In this document: positions 1 through 6,679 of the stretch, piece by piece
Position numbering within the stretch: the first letter of the stretch is position 1
How the letters are laid out: each line of letters begins with the position of its first letter
Source of the DNA: Thermoplasmata archaeon
GTDB taxonomy: Archaea > Thermoplasmatota > Thermoplasmata > Halarchaeoplasmatales > Halarchaeoplasmataceae
Assembly: GCA_019594025.1 (NCBI GenBank)
Contig: JAFDUB010000067.1
Span: forward strand, 1-9,205
Direction: 5' to 3'
DNA: 9,205 nucleotides
Program-made: the position numbers and the translations under genes
Notes under the pieces: model-generated
Seen by the model: the letters and a program-made list of their open reading frames with translations, nothing else
What the model was told of the DNA's origin: nothing
Databases searched by the model: none

Positions 1-168
1 TCCTGCCCACAGTTTTGCAGCGGTTTCCTTATCACCGATGATCATGATGATGTCTCCGCTTTGGAGCTGGAGTTTTTCCTTGACTTCCGGGTCTATACGA
101 GCCAATCCCCTTCCCACGTCGGAAGATTTTGCTTCTGCAACTTTTAGAACTCTTTCTCCTTTTGCCAC
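1..168 (-). CDS. CDC48/VAT-type AAA ATPase, N-terminal fragment (runs off the left edge)
   Basis: Translating the minus strand from a GTG at 168-166 gives 56 residues without a stop. They begin VAKGERVLKVAEAKSSDVG and continue with GRGLARIDPEV, a GD-containing strand (SGDIIMIIG) and a TAAKLWAG segment. This order is the double-psi beta-barrel half of the CDC48/VAT/p97 N domain, which in the family recruits substrates and adaptors. The two AAA ATPase rings that unfold proteins for degradation would lie beyond the edge. The family usually starts a few residues before the KVAEA stretch, which supports the GTG. An in-frame TTG at 192 would add eight residues and is a weaker alternative. The gene lies 87 bases downstream of the MFS transporter gene on the same strand but has its own TATA-like sequences, so it is probably a separate transcript. 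The family call is strong; the exact start is less certain. Confidence 0.85.
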   Translation of the reverse strand, partial: MAKGERVLKVAEAKSSDVGRGLARIDPEVKEKLQLQSGDIIMIIGDKETAAKLWAG

Positions 169-234
169 CTTATCACGCTCTTGACTATACAACGATATAT
201 TGTAATGTTTATGTTGTAATGATGATTGAGGTTC

Positions 235-242
235 TATATATA
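235..242 (-). promoter_or_regulatory. TATA box for the CDC48/VAT gene
   Basis: TATATATA flanked as ctatatatag lies just beyond the MFS stop codon. It would place transcription start near 212 and a leader of about 44 nt before the GTG at 168. A second TATA-like stretch at about 194-202 (caatatatcg on the minus strand) would instead start transcription near 172, making the GTG almost leaderless. Sequence alone cannot choose between the two. Confidence 0.5.
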
Positions 243-255
243 GTTTACCCCTCCC

Positions 256-1494
256 TCACCTTAACAGATGCTTAAAGCTGATCAGACCTAGTAGAGAGAT
301 GGCTGAAATCGATAATATTCCTATATCGTATGAGCCGCTGATAGCCACTACGACACCCACTGTGACCGGTCCGAGAACTCCTACCGTATTGGCGATTCCA
401 TTCATCAACCCAGTCGCCGAACCGAGCTCGTCTCCGTCTATAGTATTCTGTAGTTTGGTAAAAAACAGGGGTGGAGAAAGCTGTCCGAAGAAGAACACCA
501 GGGTGAGTAATAATACCGCCATGCCTATACCGGGTATGGGTGAAAATGTGAGAACTCCCACCATCACGGCGGTCATGAAAAGTGAAAACATTATCACCTG
601 GTTTGGATTTCCCTTTACCTCGCTGATCCGGGTACCTATAAGCAGTCCAAAAATAGCTCCCAGGTATGGTATAGCTGCAAGATAGGCCATCTCGCTGATG
701 TTCACTCCCGTGGTTTGCTCAAGGTACGTCGGTACCCATAGAGAGGTACCCCACCAGACCGTGTTGACCGTGGTAAAACCGACAAGGATCAATCGAAAAT
801 CGCCGTCCGCTAGCAGTTCCTTAAAGGCTTTTTTCAAGTGGATATTCTTCTTCTCCATCACCGGCTTATCCCTGTTAAAAGGACGGTCCCTGACAAACAG
901 AAAAATAGGGACGACCAGTATGAACCCCATGGCGGCAACCAAATAGAAGGACAGCTGCCAGTTGAAGGAGTGTATTACAGGTCCCATTATGATCGGAGCA
1001 AGGGCAACACCTATAGGCGCACCTATCATGAATATCGAATTCGCCTTTCCTCTTTGATCCGCCGTGTACCAACCGGCGATAACCTTTGTGGCCAATGGGA
1101 AGAGTACTCCCTGAGCCAACCCGAGTAATAATCTCGATACCAAGAAAAGAGAATAGACGTGGCCGTAAAAGGCTCCAAGGAACACGGCGAAGGAACATCC
1201 TGTCATAGAGAAGGTAAGCACCACTTTGGAACCGTACTTATCTATGTTAGGGCTGAATATTACATTAGAGAATCCATAACTTACCAGGAATATACCCATT
1301 AGAAGGCCGCCGAGAAAGCCGGTCTGTGCTCTTGACCATACCAGATCGCCACCTATGGCATCCAAAGCCACCGAGGTGCTAAGTCTGCCTATGAATGCGA
1401 TTAGGACGGTCATGAACAGCAGAACAAGGATTACCCATCGATATTTGCAAGAGAGACCCCTGCCGATCATTCCGAGTTTGGAGTTGGACTTCAT
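256..1494 (-). CDS. MFS transporter, anion:cation symporter (ACS)-like
   Basis: A 412-residue, highly hydrophobic protein of the length and pattern of a 12-helix major facilitator. The first helix starts at about residue 19 (RWVILVLLFMTVLIAFIGR). The loop 2-3 signature is SPNIDKYGSK (about 81-90), a form of GxxxDRxGRR with D85 kept. Helix 4 contains RLLLGLAQGVLFPLATKVIAG, followed by the W-x5-RG loop (GWYTADQRGKA), as in the ACS family (hexuronate, glucarate and phthalate transporters). A basic central loop (about 202-230) separates the halves. The family moves small organic or inorganic anions across the cytoplasmic membrane, usually with a cation; the substrate cannot be read from the sequence. 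The ATG at 1494 was chosen because the frame upstream (to 1635) codes for an unlikely Pro/His-rich stretch, crosses the TATA box and overlaps the L15e leader. A promoter about 80 bases upstream supports this start. Confidence 0.85.
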   Translation of the reverse strand: MKSNSKLGMIGRGLSCKYRWVILVLLFMTVLIAFIGRLSTSVALDAIGGDLVWSRAQTGFLGGLLMGIFLVSYGFSNVIFSPNIDKYGSKVVLTFSMTGCSFAVFLGAFYGHVYSLFLVSRLLLGLAQGVLFPLATKVIAGWYTADQRGKANSIFMIGAPIGVALAPIIMGPVIHSFNWQLSFYLVAAMGFILVVPIFLFVRDRPFNRDKPVMEKKNIHLKKAFKELLADGDFRLILVGFTTVNTVWWGTSLWVPTYLEQTTGVNISEMAYLAAIPYLGAIFGLLIGTRISEVKGNPNQVIMFSLFMTAVMVGVLTFSPIPGIGMAVLLLTLVFFFGQLSPPLFFTKLQNTIDGDELGSATGLMNGIANTVGVLGPVTVGVVVAISGSYDIGILSISAISLLGLISFKHLLR

Positions 1495-1570
1495 GTTAGA
1501 TAGGATTGGAGAAAAACCAATCTCGTTTATAATTTTGGGATGAAAATGGATCTGTGTACGGGAAAAGAGA

Positions 1571-1578
1571 TATATATA
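1571..1578. promoter_or_regulatory. Palindromic TATA box between divergent MFS and L15e genes
   Basis: TATATATA reads the same on both strands and is the only strong TATA element between the two divergent genes. On the minus strand it predicts a start near 1548 and a leader of about 54 nt to the MFS ATG. On the plus strand, preceded by the purine-rich BRE-like ggaaaagaga, it predicts a start near 1600 and a leader of about 70 nt to the L15e ATG. It may serve both genes. A weaker plus-strand candidate for L15e is the tttaag at about 1635-1640. Confidence 0.5.
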
Positions 1579-1603
1579 CCATTGTTGTAAGCAGACTGCA
1601 GCG

Positions 1604-1620
1604 GCGGGGTGTAAACCCGC
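1604..1620 (+). promoter_or_regulatory. Hairpin near the 5' end of the L15e leader
   Basis: GCGGG (1604-1608) and CCCGC (1616-1620) form a perfect five-base-pair GC stem around a seven-base loop. If the TATA at 1571-1578 is used, the hairpin lies almost at the 5' end of the L15e mRNA. A role in mRNA stability or ribosomal-protein feedback is possible but is inference only. Confidence 0.3.
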
Positions 1621-1625
1621 AGGAG

Positions 1626-1667
1626 ATGTGCCCATTTAAGGGTGAATCCAAAAACAAGGAAGTGTAA
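1626..1667 (+). CDS. Possible 13-residue leader ORF upstream of L15e
   Basis: ATG at 1626 opens a frame coding MCPFKGESKNKEV and stops at TAA 1665-1667, two bases before the L15e ATG at 1670. AGGAG directly abuts the ATG (1621-1625), a Shine-Dalgarno match with no usual spacing. The last codons overlap the ggaagtg that is the probable L15e ribosome binding site, so translating it would bring ribosomes onto the L15e start. It could equally be chance: it is short and resembles nothing I know. Confidence 0.2.
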   Translation: MCPFKGESKNKEV

Positions 1668-1669
1668 AC

Positions 1670-2305
1670 ATGGCAGATAAAATGGAAGAAATGTTCGACG
1701 GGGATGAAGAAGAGACTGTAGAGAATAAGGGGAGTATGTACAAGTATATAAGAGATACTTGGAAAGACCCCAAAGAAGGTTATCTTAAGGAACTCAGGAT
1801 CGAGCGGCTCAAGGAATGGAGACGTGATGAGAATTTTAAACGTGTCGAACACCCTACCCGATTGGATAGAGCTCGTTCGTTGGGTTACAAAGCTAAACAG
1901 GGATACGTTTTGGTAAGAGGCAGAGTTCGGCGTGGTGGTCGGAGAAAGTCTCGACCCAAGGGTGGACGAGGACCTACCAGGATGGGTTTCAAAAAACTTA
2001 CTCCTAGAAAAAATTTACAGCGGATCACTGAAGAACGTGCCGCTAAAAGGTATCCGAACCTAAGTGTTCTTAACTCGTACTGGGTGGCTCAGGACGGGCG
2101 GTACAAGTATTATGAAATCATTATGGTTGACCCCCATCATCCAGTTATCAAAAACGATCCCAAAATTAACTGGATATGCGAAGTTCATCAGAAGGGAAGG
2201 GTATTCCGGGGACTTACCTCTTCCGGTAAAAAATCGAGGGGTCTGAGAAAGAAAGGTAAAGGTGCAGAGCGCTCAAGGCCCTCCAAGAGTAAAACGGAGC
2301 GTTGA
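1670..2305 (+). CDS. rpl15e: 50S ribosomal protein L15e
   Basis: A component of the large ribosomal subunit in archaea and eukaryotes, absent from bacteria, which binds 23S rRNA. From residue 23 the protein follows the family closely: MYKYIRDTWKDP at the start, then RLDRARSLGYKAKQGYVLVRGRVRRGGRRKSRP, a central KRYPNLSVLNSYWVAQDGRYKYYEIIMVDPHHP, and a C-terminal RGLTSSGKKSRGLRKKGKGAERSRPS. The core of about 189 residues matches the normal archaeal length. The first 22 residues are an extra, strongly acidic extension (nine Asp/Glu including a DEEE run); ordinary L15e proteins begin at or just before MYKYIR. The ATG at 1670 has a good ribosome binding site (aaggaagtg, six bases upstream). An internal ATG at 1736 would give the standard protein but has ggggag only one base away. 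The gene is followed 13 bases later by a membrane-protein gene, probably cotranscribed. Confidence 0.95.
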   Translation: MADKMEEMFDGDEEETVENKGSMYKYIRDTWKDPKEGYLKELRIERLKEWRRDENFKRVEHPTRLDRARSLGYKAKQGYVLVRGRVRRGGRRKSRPKGGRGPTRMGFKKLTPRKNLQRITEERAAKRYPNLSVLNSYWVAQDGRYKYYEIIMVDPHHPVIKNDPKINWICEVHQKGRVFRGLTSSGKKSRGLRKKGKGAERSRPSKSKTER

Positions 2306-2318
2306 ACAAGAGGGGAAC

Positions 2319-2783
2319 ATGGTCGACATAGTGATGCAGGAGTTTCAGGTTTACGCACTCTTGTTTTTACTTGGAGCGGCCACCGTAAAATCACTAATAG
2401 ATATGAAGAATTGGGGTAATAGAAGATATCTTACCGAACTTTGGCTCGTCTTTCCCCCAATTTTCTTCCTATATGATCTACTGTTAAGGCCGGATGCGTC
2501 ATATCTATTAGCGGCAAAATGGTCATTTGTCGCCTTTCTTCTTTTGTTCTTCTACTATAAAACAATAGCACCGGTTTCGAAGGAAGATTTTTTTGCTTTG
2601 ATTGCAGTTTTATCTGTTCTCACACCAGTTCTAATCCCAGCAGCATTTTTAATCTATTTTGTTTTAGTTTTCGTACTGCAAAAGAAGCTGAAATACCGTT
2701 TTCCACATCACACAAAAGAGATCCCCACTATGCAGTTCATTGTTATCGGTGCCGGAGCGGCGATTGTTTTGCTGTTCTTTTAA
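2319..2783 (+). CDS. Small membrane protein resembling an A24 prepilin/preflagellin peptidase
   Basis: 154 residues and almost entirely hydrophobic, with about four or five membrane helices (roughly 8-25, 39-56, 64-80, 91-119, 137-154). An A24 (TadA/FlaK-like) resemblance can be seen. Residues 21-30, ATVKSLIDMK, match the first-aspartate region (xxDxK after helix 1; D28). Residues 86-102, VSKEDFFALIAVLSVLT, align with the second site GGADAKALIALxxxxP with D90 in the aspartate position. The C-terminal EIPTMQFIVIG resembles the closing PFMPFI segment. A24 enzymes cleave the class III signal peptide of type IV pilins and archaellins. Here the glycines of GxGD are replaced by SKE, and the protein is shorter than most family members, so activity is uncertain. 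The ATG at 2319 is preferred for its ribosome binding site (aagagggg) and for lying downstream of the L15e stop; an in-frame ATG at 2262 would overlap L15e. The gene lies 13 bases after L15e and probably shares its transcript. Confidence 0.6.
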   Translation: MVDIVMQEFQVYALLFLLGAATVKSLIDMKNWGNRRYLTELWLVFPPIFFLYDLLLRPDASYLLAAKWSFVAFLLLFFYYKTIAPVSKEDFFALIAVLSVLTPVLIPAAFLIYFVLVFVLQKKLKYRFPHHTKEIPTMQFIVIGAGAAIVLLFF

Positions 2784-2883
2784 CTCATCAGCTCCAATTG
2801 TTGAACTCCTTGAATCTGAATCACTCTCGCTTACACCTGCAAAATTATTCCTTTCACTTCCGGTAACTTACTCATACACATCC

Positions 2884-2905
2884 GTAATCTAGAGTTACTT
2901 TTTTT
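2884..2905 (+). terminator. Weak hairpin plus T7 run after the L15e / A24-like unit
   Basis: GTAA (2884-2887) can pair with TTAC (2895-2898), followed at once by seven T (2899-2905). The stem is weak, but archaeal termination depends mainly on the U-tract. A second T-run (six T, 2985-2990) could act as a backup before the TrmI promoter. Confidence 0.45.
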
Positions 2906-3008
2906 GATCATCCACTCTTCTTCAACATAACCATGATTTTGGTAGTTCACATTCATCTCTCTCACATTCGTTGAGGAACGGCCCTTTTTTCATCCCAAGA
3001 AACCTTTT

Positions 3009-3016
3009 ATTTATAC
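3009..3016 (+). promoter_or_regulatory. TATA box for the TrmI gene
   Basis: atttatac, preceded by the A-rich BRE-like aagaaacc, predicts transcription start near 3038, giving a leader of only about seven bases before the ATG at 3045. Confidence 0.55.
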
Positions 3017-3044
3017 ACCCGCATAGGGTGGGGTGGTGCAATAG

Positions 3045-3812
3045 ATGATATCTGAAGGGGACTGGATAATGCTGTGGAGCCCGAAATCGATGGAGCTTTT
3101 ACAGGTGACCGGAGAAACCAAAAGGGTCCGTGGTATAGGAGTGGTCGATACAGGTAAATTCATATGCGAGTCTCTCGGGAGCGCGGTTAACCTAGGTAGG
3201 GATACCTACCACGTACTTAAACCGACCCTGAGGCATGGGCCGGAAATCATCAGGAGAGGGCCGCAGATAGTACAACCAATCATGGCCTCAGTGATAGTAC
3301 ACAAGTGTGATATTGGGTGCGGCGATAAGGTGGTCGAGGGTGGGGCGGGTTCCGGGATGTTGAGCGCCGCATTGTTGAACGCCGTGGGGAATCAAGGTAA
3401 GGTTTACACCTACGAACTCGAAAAGGACCATCTGAAGATAGCTCGTGAAAACGTTAGGTCCTTTGGATACGAGGATCGGTGGGTACCGAAGATAGGAGAC
3501 GTTACCAAGGACGTTGTAGAAACAGAAGTGGATGCCTTCGTGGTAGACATACCGCAGCCGTGGGACGCTATGGATTTGGTCATAGGGGCACTTAAAAAAG
3601 GAGGTTCTTTCTTGGCTTACGTACCCACCGTGAATCAGGTGGAACGCACCTATAAAGAGATGCTGGATCGAATTTTTATAGATATCGAGTGCTCGGAAGT
3701 ATTTGAAAGGAAGATGGTAGTTAGCGAAGGGGGAGTTCGCCCAAGTTTCGATGGTTTGGGACACAACGGATACGTAGTTAGGGGTGTGAAAACAGATGAG
3801 ACCAGGTCATAA
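3045..3812 (+). CDS. trmI: tRNA (adenine-N1)-methyltransferase, TrmI family
   Basis: 255 residues, normal for archaeal TrmI, which uses S-adenosylmethionine to methylate N1 of adenine 57/58 in the tRNA T-loop, as a homotetramer in the cytoplasm. The N-terminal beta domain begins MISEGDWIML. The Rossmann methyltransferase domain shows motif I VVEGGAGSG (about 96-104), the acidic residue at the end of strand 2 (E124 in YTYE) and the family motif DIPQPW (168-173), whose Asp is the catalytic residue in characterised members. ALKKGGSFLAYVPTVNQVE (about 182-200) matches the later strand region. The usual sequence after the GPQ motif, QxxYPKDxS, reads QIVQPIMAS (74-82), so the conserved Lys-Asp is absent. 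The ATG is fixed by a stop codon immediately upstream. The gene is monocistronic, with its own promoter and the next gene 91 bases away. Confidence is high for the family, slightly lower for the exact site specificity. Confidence 0.88.
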   Translation: MISEGDWIMLWSPKSMELLQVTGETKRVRGIGVVDTGKFICESLGSAVNLGRDTYHVLKPTLRHGPEIIRRGPQIVQPIMASVIVHKCDIGCGDKVVEGGAGSGMLSAALLNAVGNQGKVYTYELEKDHLKIARENVRSFGYEDRWVPKIGDVTKDVVETEVDAFVVDIPQPWDAMDLVIGALKKGGSFLAYVPTVNQVERTYKEMLDRIFIDIECSEVFERKMVVSEGGVRPSFDGLGHNGYVVRGVKTDETRS

Positions 3813-3850
3813 ATTCATCTAAACGAACAGCTCGATAATCAAGCGTAACA

Positions 3851-3858
3851 CTTATATC
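3851..3858 (+). promoter_or_regulatory. TATA box for the acyl-CoA synthetase gene
   Basis: cttatatc predicts a start near 3880 and a leader of about 24 nt, which contains the ribosome binding site agaggt (3892-3897), six bases before the ATG. Confidence 0.55.
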
Positions 3859-3903
3859 TGTTTTTCCAATAGCCGCCGAATAGAACTTCAAAGAGGTCGC
3901 AAA

Positions 3904-5529
3904 ATGAAAACTACCATAGGACAGTTACTCGAGGAAAAGGCAAAGAAATATCCTGATAAGGACGCAGTGGTGTTCCAAGGCCGCCGGATATCTTATAAAG
4001 AGCTCAACGAGGAAGCCGAACGACTGGCAAGGTTCCTAATGTTAAGAGGAGTAGGCAAAGGAGACAAGGTGGCGATATGGCTAACCAACACACCTGAATG
4101 GATAGTGGCCTGGTTTGCGATTCCAAAGATCGGCGCCGTCGTGGTGCCTACTGACCCGTGGTATAGAAGCAGTGAAATAGAGTACATGTTCGGGGATTCG
4201 GACACCAAAGCGGTTATTACTACTGAAAAATCGGGAAAGTACCGATTCCTTGATATCCTTGAGGAGGTAGCTCCCAAGCTGGATAAGCTTGACACCATAC
4301 TACTTTTAGAGGGTGAAAGCGATAAGTTGGATACCGTCACAATCGAAGAGGCCCTCGAAGAGGGAGAGGGATGGGAGAACGACGATGACTATATTGCGAG
4401 AAAGGAAGACATTGATCCTGAAGACGTGACGTTTATACTTTACACATCCGGGACTACGGGTAAACCAAAGGGAGTTATGCTCACCCATCATCAGATAGTT
4501 AAAAATGCGAAAGATATTGGCGAGGAACTGCACGCCGGACCGGAAGACAAGCTGGTAATCCCGGTACCCTTCAGCCACTGTTTCGGAAACGTACTAAGCA
4601 TAACTCTCATGGTGGACTTCGGCGGTACGATGTTACCTATTATGGAATTCCATCCGCGGAAGGCATTGGAGATTGTGGAGAACGAGGGAGCGACTATGCT
4701 CCATGGTGTACCGACCATGTTCATACGTGAGCTGGAATTAGCGAGAAAGGAAGATTTCGACACGTCCACCCTACGTACAGGAATAATGGCGGGTTCCAGC
4801 TGTCCGGTGGAGACCATGCAGTCGGTGATCAACGAGTTAGGATGTAATGTGTCTATAGTTTACGGATTGACCGAAGCATCACCCGGTGTTACAATGACCC
4901 GATTCGACGACACAATCGAAGATAGGGTGGAAACCGTAGGTAGAGTTCTGCCGGATCAAAAGATAAAGGTGGTCGACGATGAGGGAAACGAACTTTCCCC
5001 CGGTAAAACCGGCGAGCTGATGGTAAAGGGTTACAACGTCATGGTCGGATACTACAAGAATCCAGAGGCTACCGAAGAAACAATAGAGAACGGTTGGCTG
5101 CATACCGGCGACCTGGCGGTAATGGACGAGCGGGGCTACGTCCGCATCGTCGGTCGAAAGAAGGACATGGTGATTGTGGGCGGTTTCAACGTGTACCCCC
5201 GTGAAATAGAGGAGTATCTAATCGAACATCCCAAGATTAGAGAGGTGGCTGTCGTAGGTATTCCAGATGAGGACCTGGGTGAAGTGGTGGCTGCCGCAGT
5301 AATACCAACGGAAGGATCGGAGCTCACCGGCCAGGAGGTAGTTGATTCACTTTATGGTAAAGTGGCAAGTGCAAAGGTACCACGTTACGTAGCCGTCGAC
5401 TTCGACCTGCCTGTTTCCGGAAGGGGAAAGGTACAGAAGTTCAAACTTAGAGATATGCTGGCCGAGAAAGTTGAAAAGGGAAAACTGGAAAAGATAGTTC
5501 CAACCGAGGTCAAGAAAAGAAGAAAGTGA
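3904..5529 (+). CDS. Acyl-CoA synthetase (AMP-forming), FadD-like
   Basis: 541 residues with the full adenylate-forming set in order. These are the phosphate-binding loop YTSGTTGKPKG (180-190), the YGLTEA motif (320-325), HTGD with the ribose-binding Asp (400-403), the hinge GRKKD (417-421) leading into VIVGGFNVYPREIE, and the C-terminal SGRGKVQK, in which K509 aligns with the catalytic lysine. All key residues are present, so it should be active. Such enzymes make acyl-AMP from a carboxylic acid and ATP, then transfer the acyl group to CoA. The overall sequence is closest to medium/long-chain fatty-acid CoA ligases rather than acetyl-CoA synthetases (which are longer), but chain length cannot be set from sequence alone. 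In an archaeon it might feed beta-oxidation or scavenge exogenous fatty or aromatic acids. No beta-oxidation gene is adjacent. It ends exactly where the convergent molybdate transporter gene ends. Confidence 0.9.
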   Translation: MKTTIGQLLEEKAKKYPDKDAVVFQGRRISYKELNEEAERLARFLMLRGVGKGDKVAIWLTNTPEWIVAWFAIPKIGAVVVPTDPWYRSSEIEYMFGDSDTKAVITTEKSGKYRFLDILEEVAPKLDKLDTILLLEGESDKLDTVTIEEALEEGEGWENDDDYIARKEDIDPEDVTFILYTSGTTGKPKGVMLTHHQIVKNAKDIGEELHAGPEDKLVIPVPFSHCFGNVLSITLMVDFGGTMLPIMEFHPRKALEIVENEGATMLHGVPTMFIRELELARKEDFDTSTLRTGIMAGSSCPVETMQSVINELGCNVSIVYGLTEASPGVTMTRFDDTIEDRVETVGRVLPDQKIKVVDDEGNELSPGKTGELMVKGYNVMVGYYKNPEATEETIENGWLHTGDLAVMDERGYVRIVGRKKDMVIVGGFNVYPREIEEYLIEHPKIREVAVVGIPDEDLGEVVAAAVIPTEGSELTGQEVVDSLYGKVASAKVPRYVAVDFDLPVSGRGKVQKFKLRDMLAEKVEKGKLEKIVPTEVKKRRK

Positions 5530-6645
5530 TCAACTATCTTCTTTCAGCAGTTCTCGTACTTTGAACAGCGCGAATCCGGCAAGGAAACCCACCGCTATAT
5601 TGGCCAGCAGAGCAACAATAGCGGTGACAAGGGTTACAGACCATATTTTTGTTTTACTTCCAGCGAGTCCTAGCTCTAGAGCTATGAAAACCAACAGTGC
5701 CCCGAGTACGGCTAATGGGAAAAAGGCCAGGGCATCTGGAGAGTTGGCTACCAGTGCAACACCGATATAAATCGTACCGAGTATTAGATTGGAACCCCCG
5801 GTCCTAGCACCGAAGCGGTACTGACCCGCGAGCCCACCAGAACCGTGGCACATGGGCATACCTCCGAACATCGGGGATATTACATTCATGACTCCTACGG
5901 ATCTAGTTAAATCATCGGGATCCACCTTCTGATGTAACAGATCTGAAAATAGTAAGGAAGTGGCGAGTATGGAATTACCAGCGGTTAGAAAAAACTGAGG
6001 TAAAGAGCCCTGTACCAAAGAATCGACCAGCGAATCGGGGATGGGTACTGCTGGGATAGGTATTGAGATAAGCCCCAAAGGTGGAGAACCGTATGTGTAA
6101 ATACCGTAGATCACACCGATAAGTATGACCAGTAAGGCGGATACATTGGGTACGTTCCATCTAATGTTTAATAAAACAAAAAACAAGACCACCCCTATCC
6201 CTGAAAGTGCCAGCCACGGTAATGTCAAAGAATATCCTACTGCCGAGCGTAGAAAGATCAGGGCCAACCCCATCTGGATCCCTCTCACAACGGAAGTCGG
6301 TACCACCTTATTCACTTTTTTCATCAATCCCATCGTACCGATGGTCAAAAACACGAGTCCAAGTATGAAACCGGCAAATAATATGTCTCCATAGGTGAGG
6401 ACACCTGCGATGACCAATGCCGACAGGGCTTTCATCGGTTCAACCGGCATGGGCAGACGGTAGAAAAGACCGGTGGCTATCTGGAATATACCGAAGAAAA
6501 GGAACATATGGCCAAGGCTGGCATCGGTAACGAGGGCGACACCGATGAGAAGCGGTATCACGGTTATCGAATCTCCGAGGGCACCTGAAAATTCCTCGGG
6601 CGTAAAGCGAAATGGCACCTCTCTATTCTCACTGGTTGATACCAT
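5530..6645 (-). CDS. MOT1-type molybdate (possibly sulfate) transporter
   Basis: 371 residues with about 10-12 membrane helices. Both signatures of the MOT1 family are present: the N-terminal EFSGALGDSITVIPLLIGVAL (from E18) followed by LPMPVEPMKA (64-73), and MPMCHGSGGLAGQYRFGAR (263-281), the PMCHGxGGLAxQYxFGxRxG motif. Members described in plants and algae are high-affinity molybdate transporters, distantly related to SulP sulfate permeases. Molybdate (or tungstate) uptake would serve molybdopterin enzymes; sulfate is an alternative. The ATG at 6645 is chosen because the upstream frame (to 6696) runs through the TATA box. The predicted start of transcription falls almost on this ATG, so the mRNA is probably leaderless. 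Its stop codon abuts that of the acyl-CoA synthetase with no bases between. No ABC molybdate system or cofactor gene is nearby. Confidence 0.85.
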   Translation of the reverse strand: MVSTSENREVPFRFTPEEFSGALGDSITVIPLLIGVALVTDASLGHMFLFFGIFQIATGLFYRLPMPVEPMKALSALVIAGVLTYGDILFAGFILGLVFLTIGTMGLMKKVNKVVPTSVVRGIQMGLALIFLRSAVGYSLTLPWLALSGIGVVLFFVLLNIRWNVPNVSALLVILIGVIYGIYTYGSPPLGLISIPIPAVPIPDSLVDSLVQGSLPQFFLTAGNSILATSLLFSDLLHQKVDPDDLTRSVGVMNVISPMFGGMPMCHGSGGLAGQYRFGARTGGSNLILGTIYIGVALVANSPDALAFFPLAVLGALLVFIALELGLAGSKTKIWSVTLVTAIVALLANIAVGFLAGFALFKVRELLKEDS

Positions 6646-6670
6646 GTTTATCAAAAAAGAATAAGGGTGA

Positions 6671-6679
6671 TATATAATT
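6671..6679 (-). promoter_or_regulatory. TATA box for the molybdate transporter gene
   Basis: Minus-strand aattatata lies about 30 bases upstream of the ATG at 6645, predicting a leaderless or nearly leaderless transcript. No Shine-Dalgarno sequence is seen before this ATG, which fits. Confidence 0.55.

Larger units (their letters stand above)
2784..3044. other. Gene-free intergenic region (261 bases)
   Basis: No credible ORF or tRNA was seen. It holds two T-runs on the plus strand that fit archaeal termination after the L15e unit, and the TrmI promoter at its right end. The middle is pyrimidine-rich and otherwise featureless to the eye. Confidence 0.6.

Noticed and set aside
1495..1635. Upstream extension of the MFS transporter to an ATG at 1635.
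   Set aside because: The added residues are unlike an MFS N-terminus, and the stretch covers the TATA box and the L15e leader.
2262..2318. Longer start for the A24-like protein inside L15e.
   Set aside because: A polar stretch overlapping L15e; the ATG at 2319 has a clear ribosome binding site.
2784..3044. Possible small RNA gene (box C/D or tRNA) in the intergenic gap.
   Set aside because: No C/D box pair, T-loop motif or cloverleaf pairing was found by eye.
3288..3764. Long minus-strand open frame opposite TrmI.
   Set aside because: It is a shadow of the TrmI coding frame with no family resemblance of its own.
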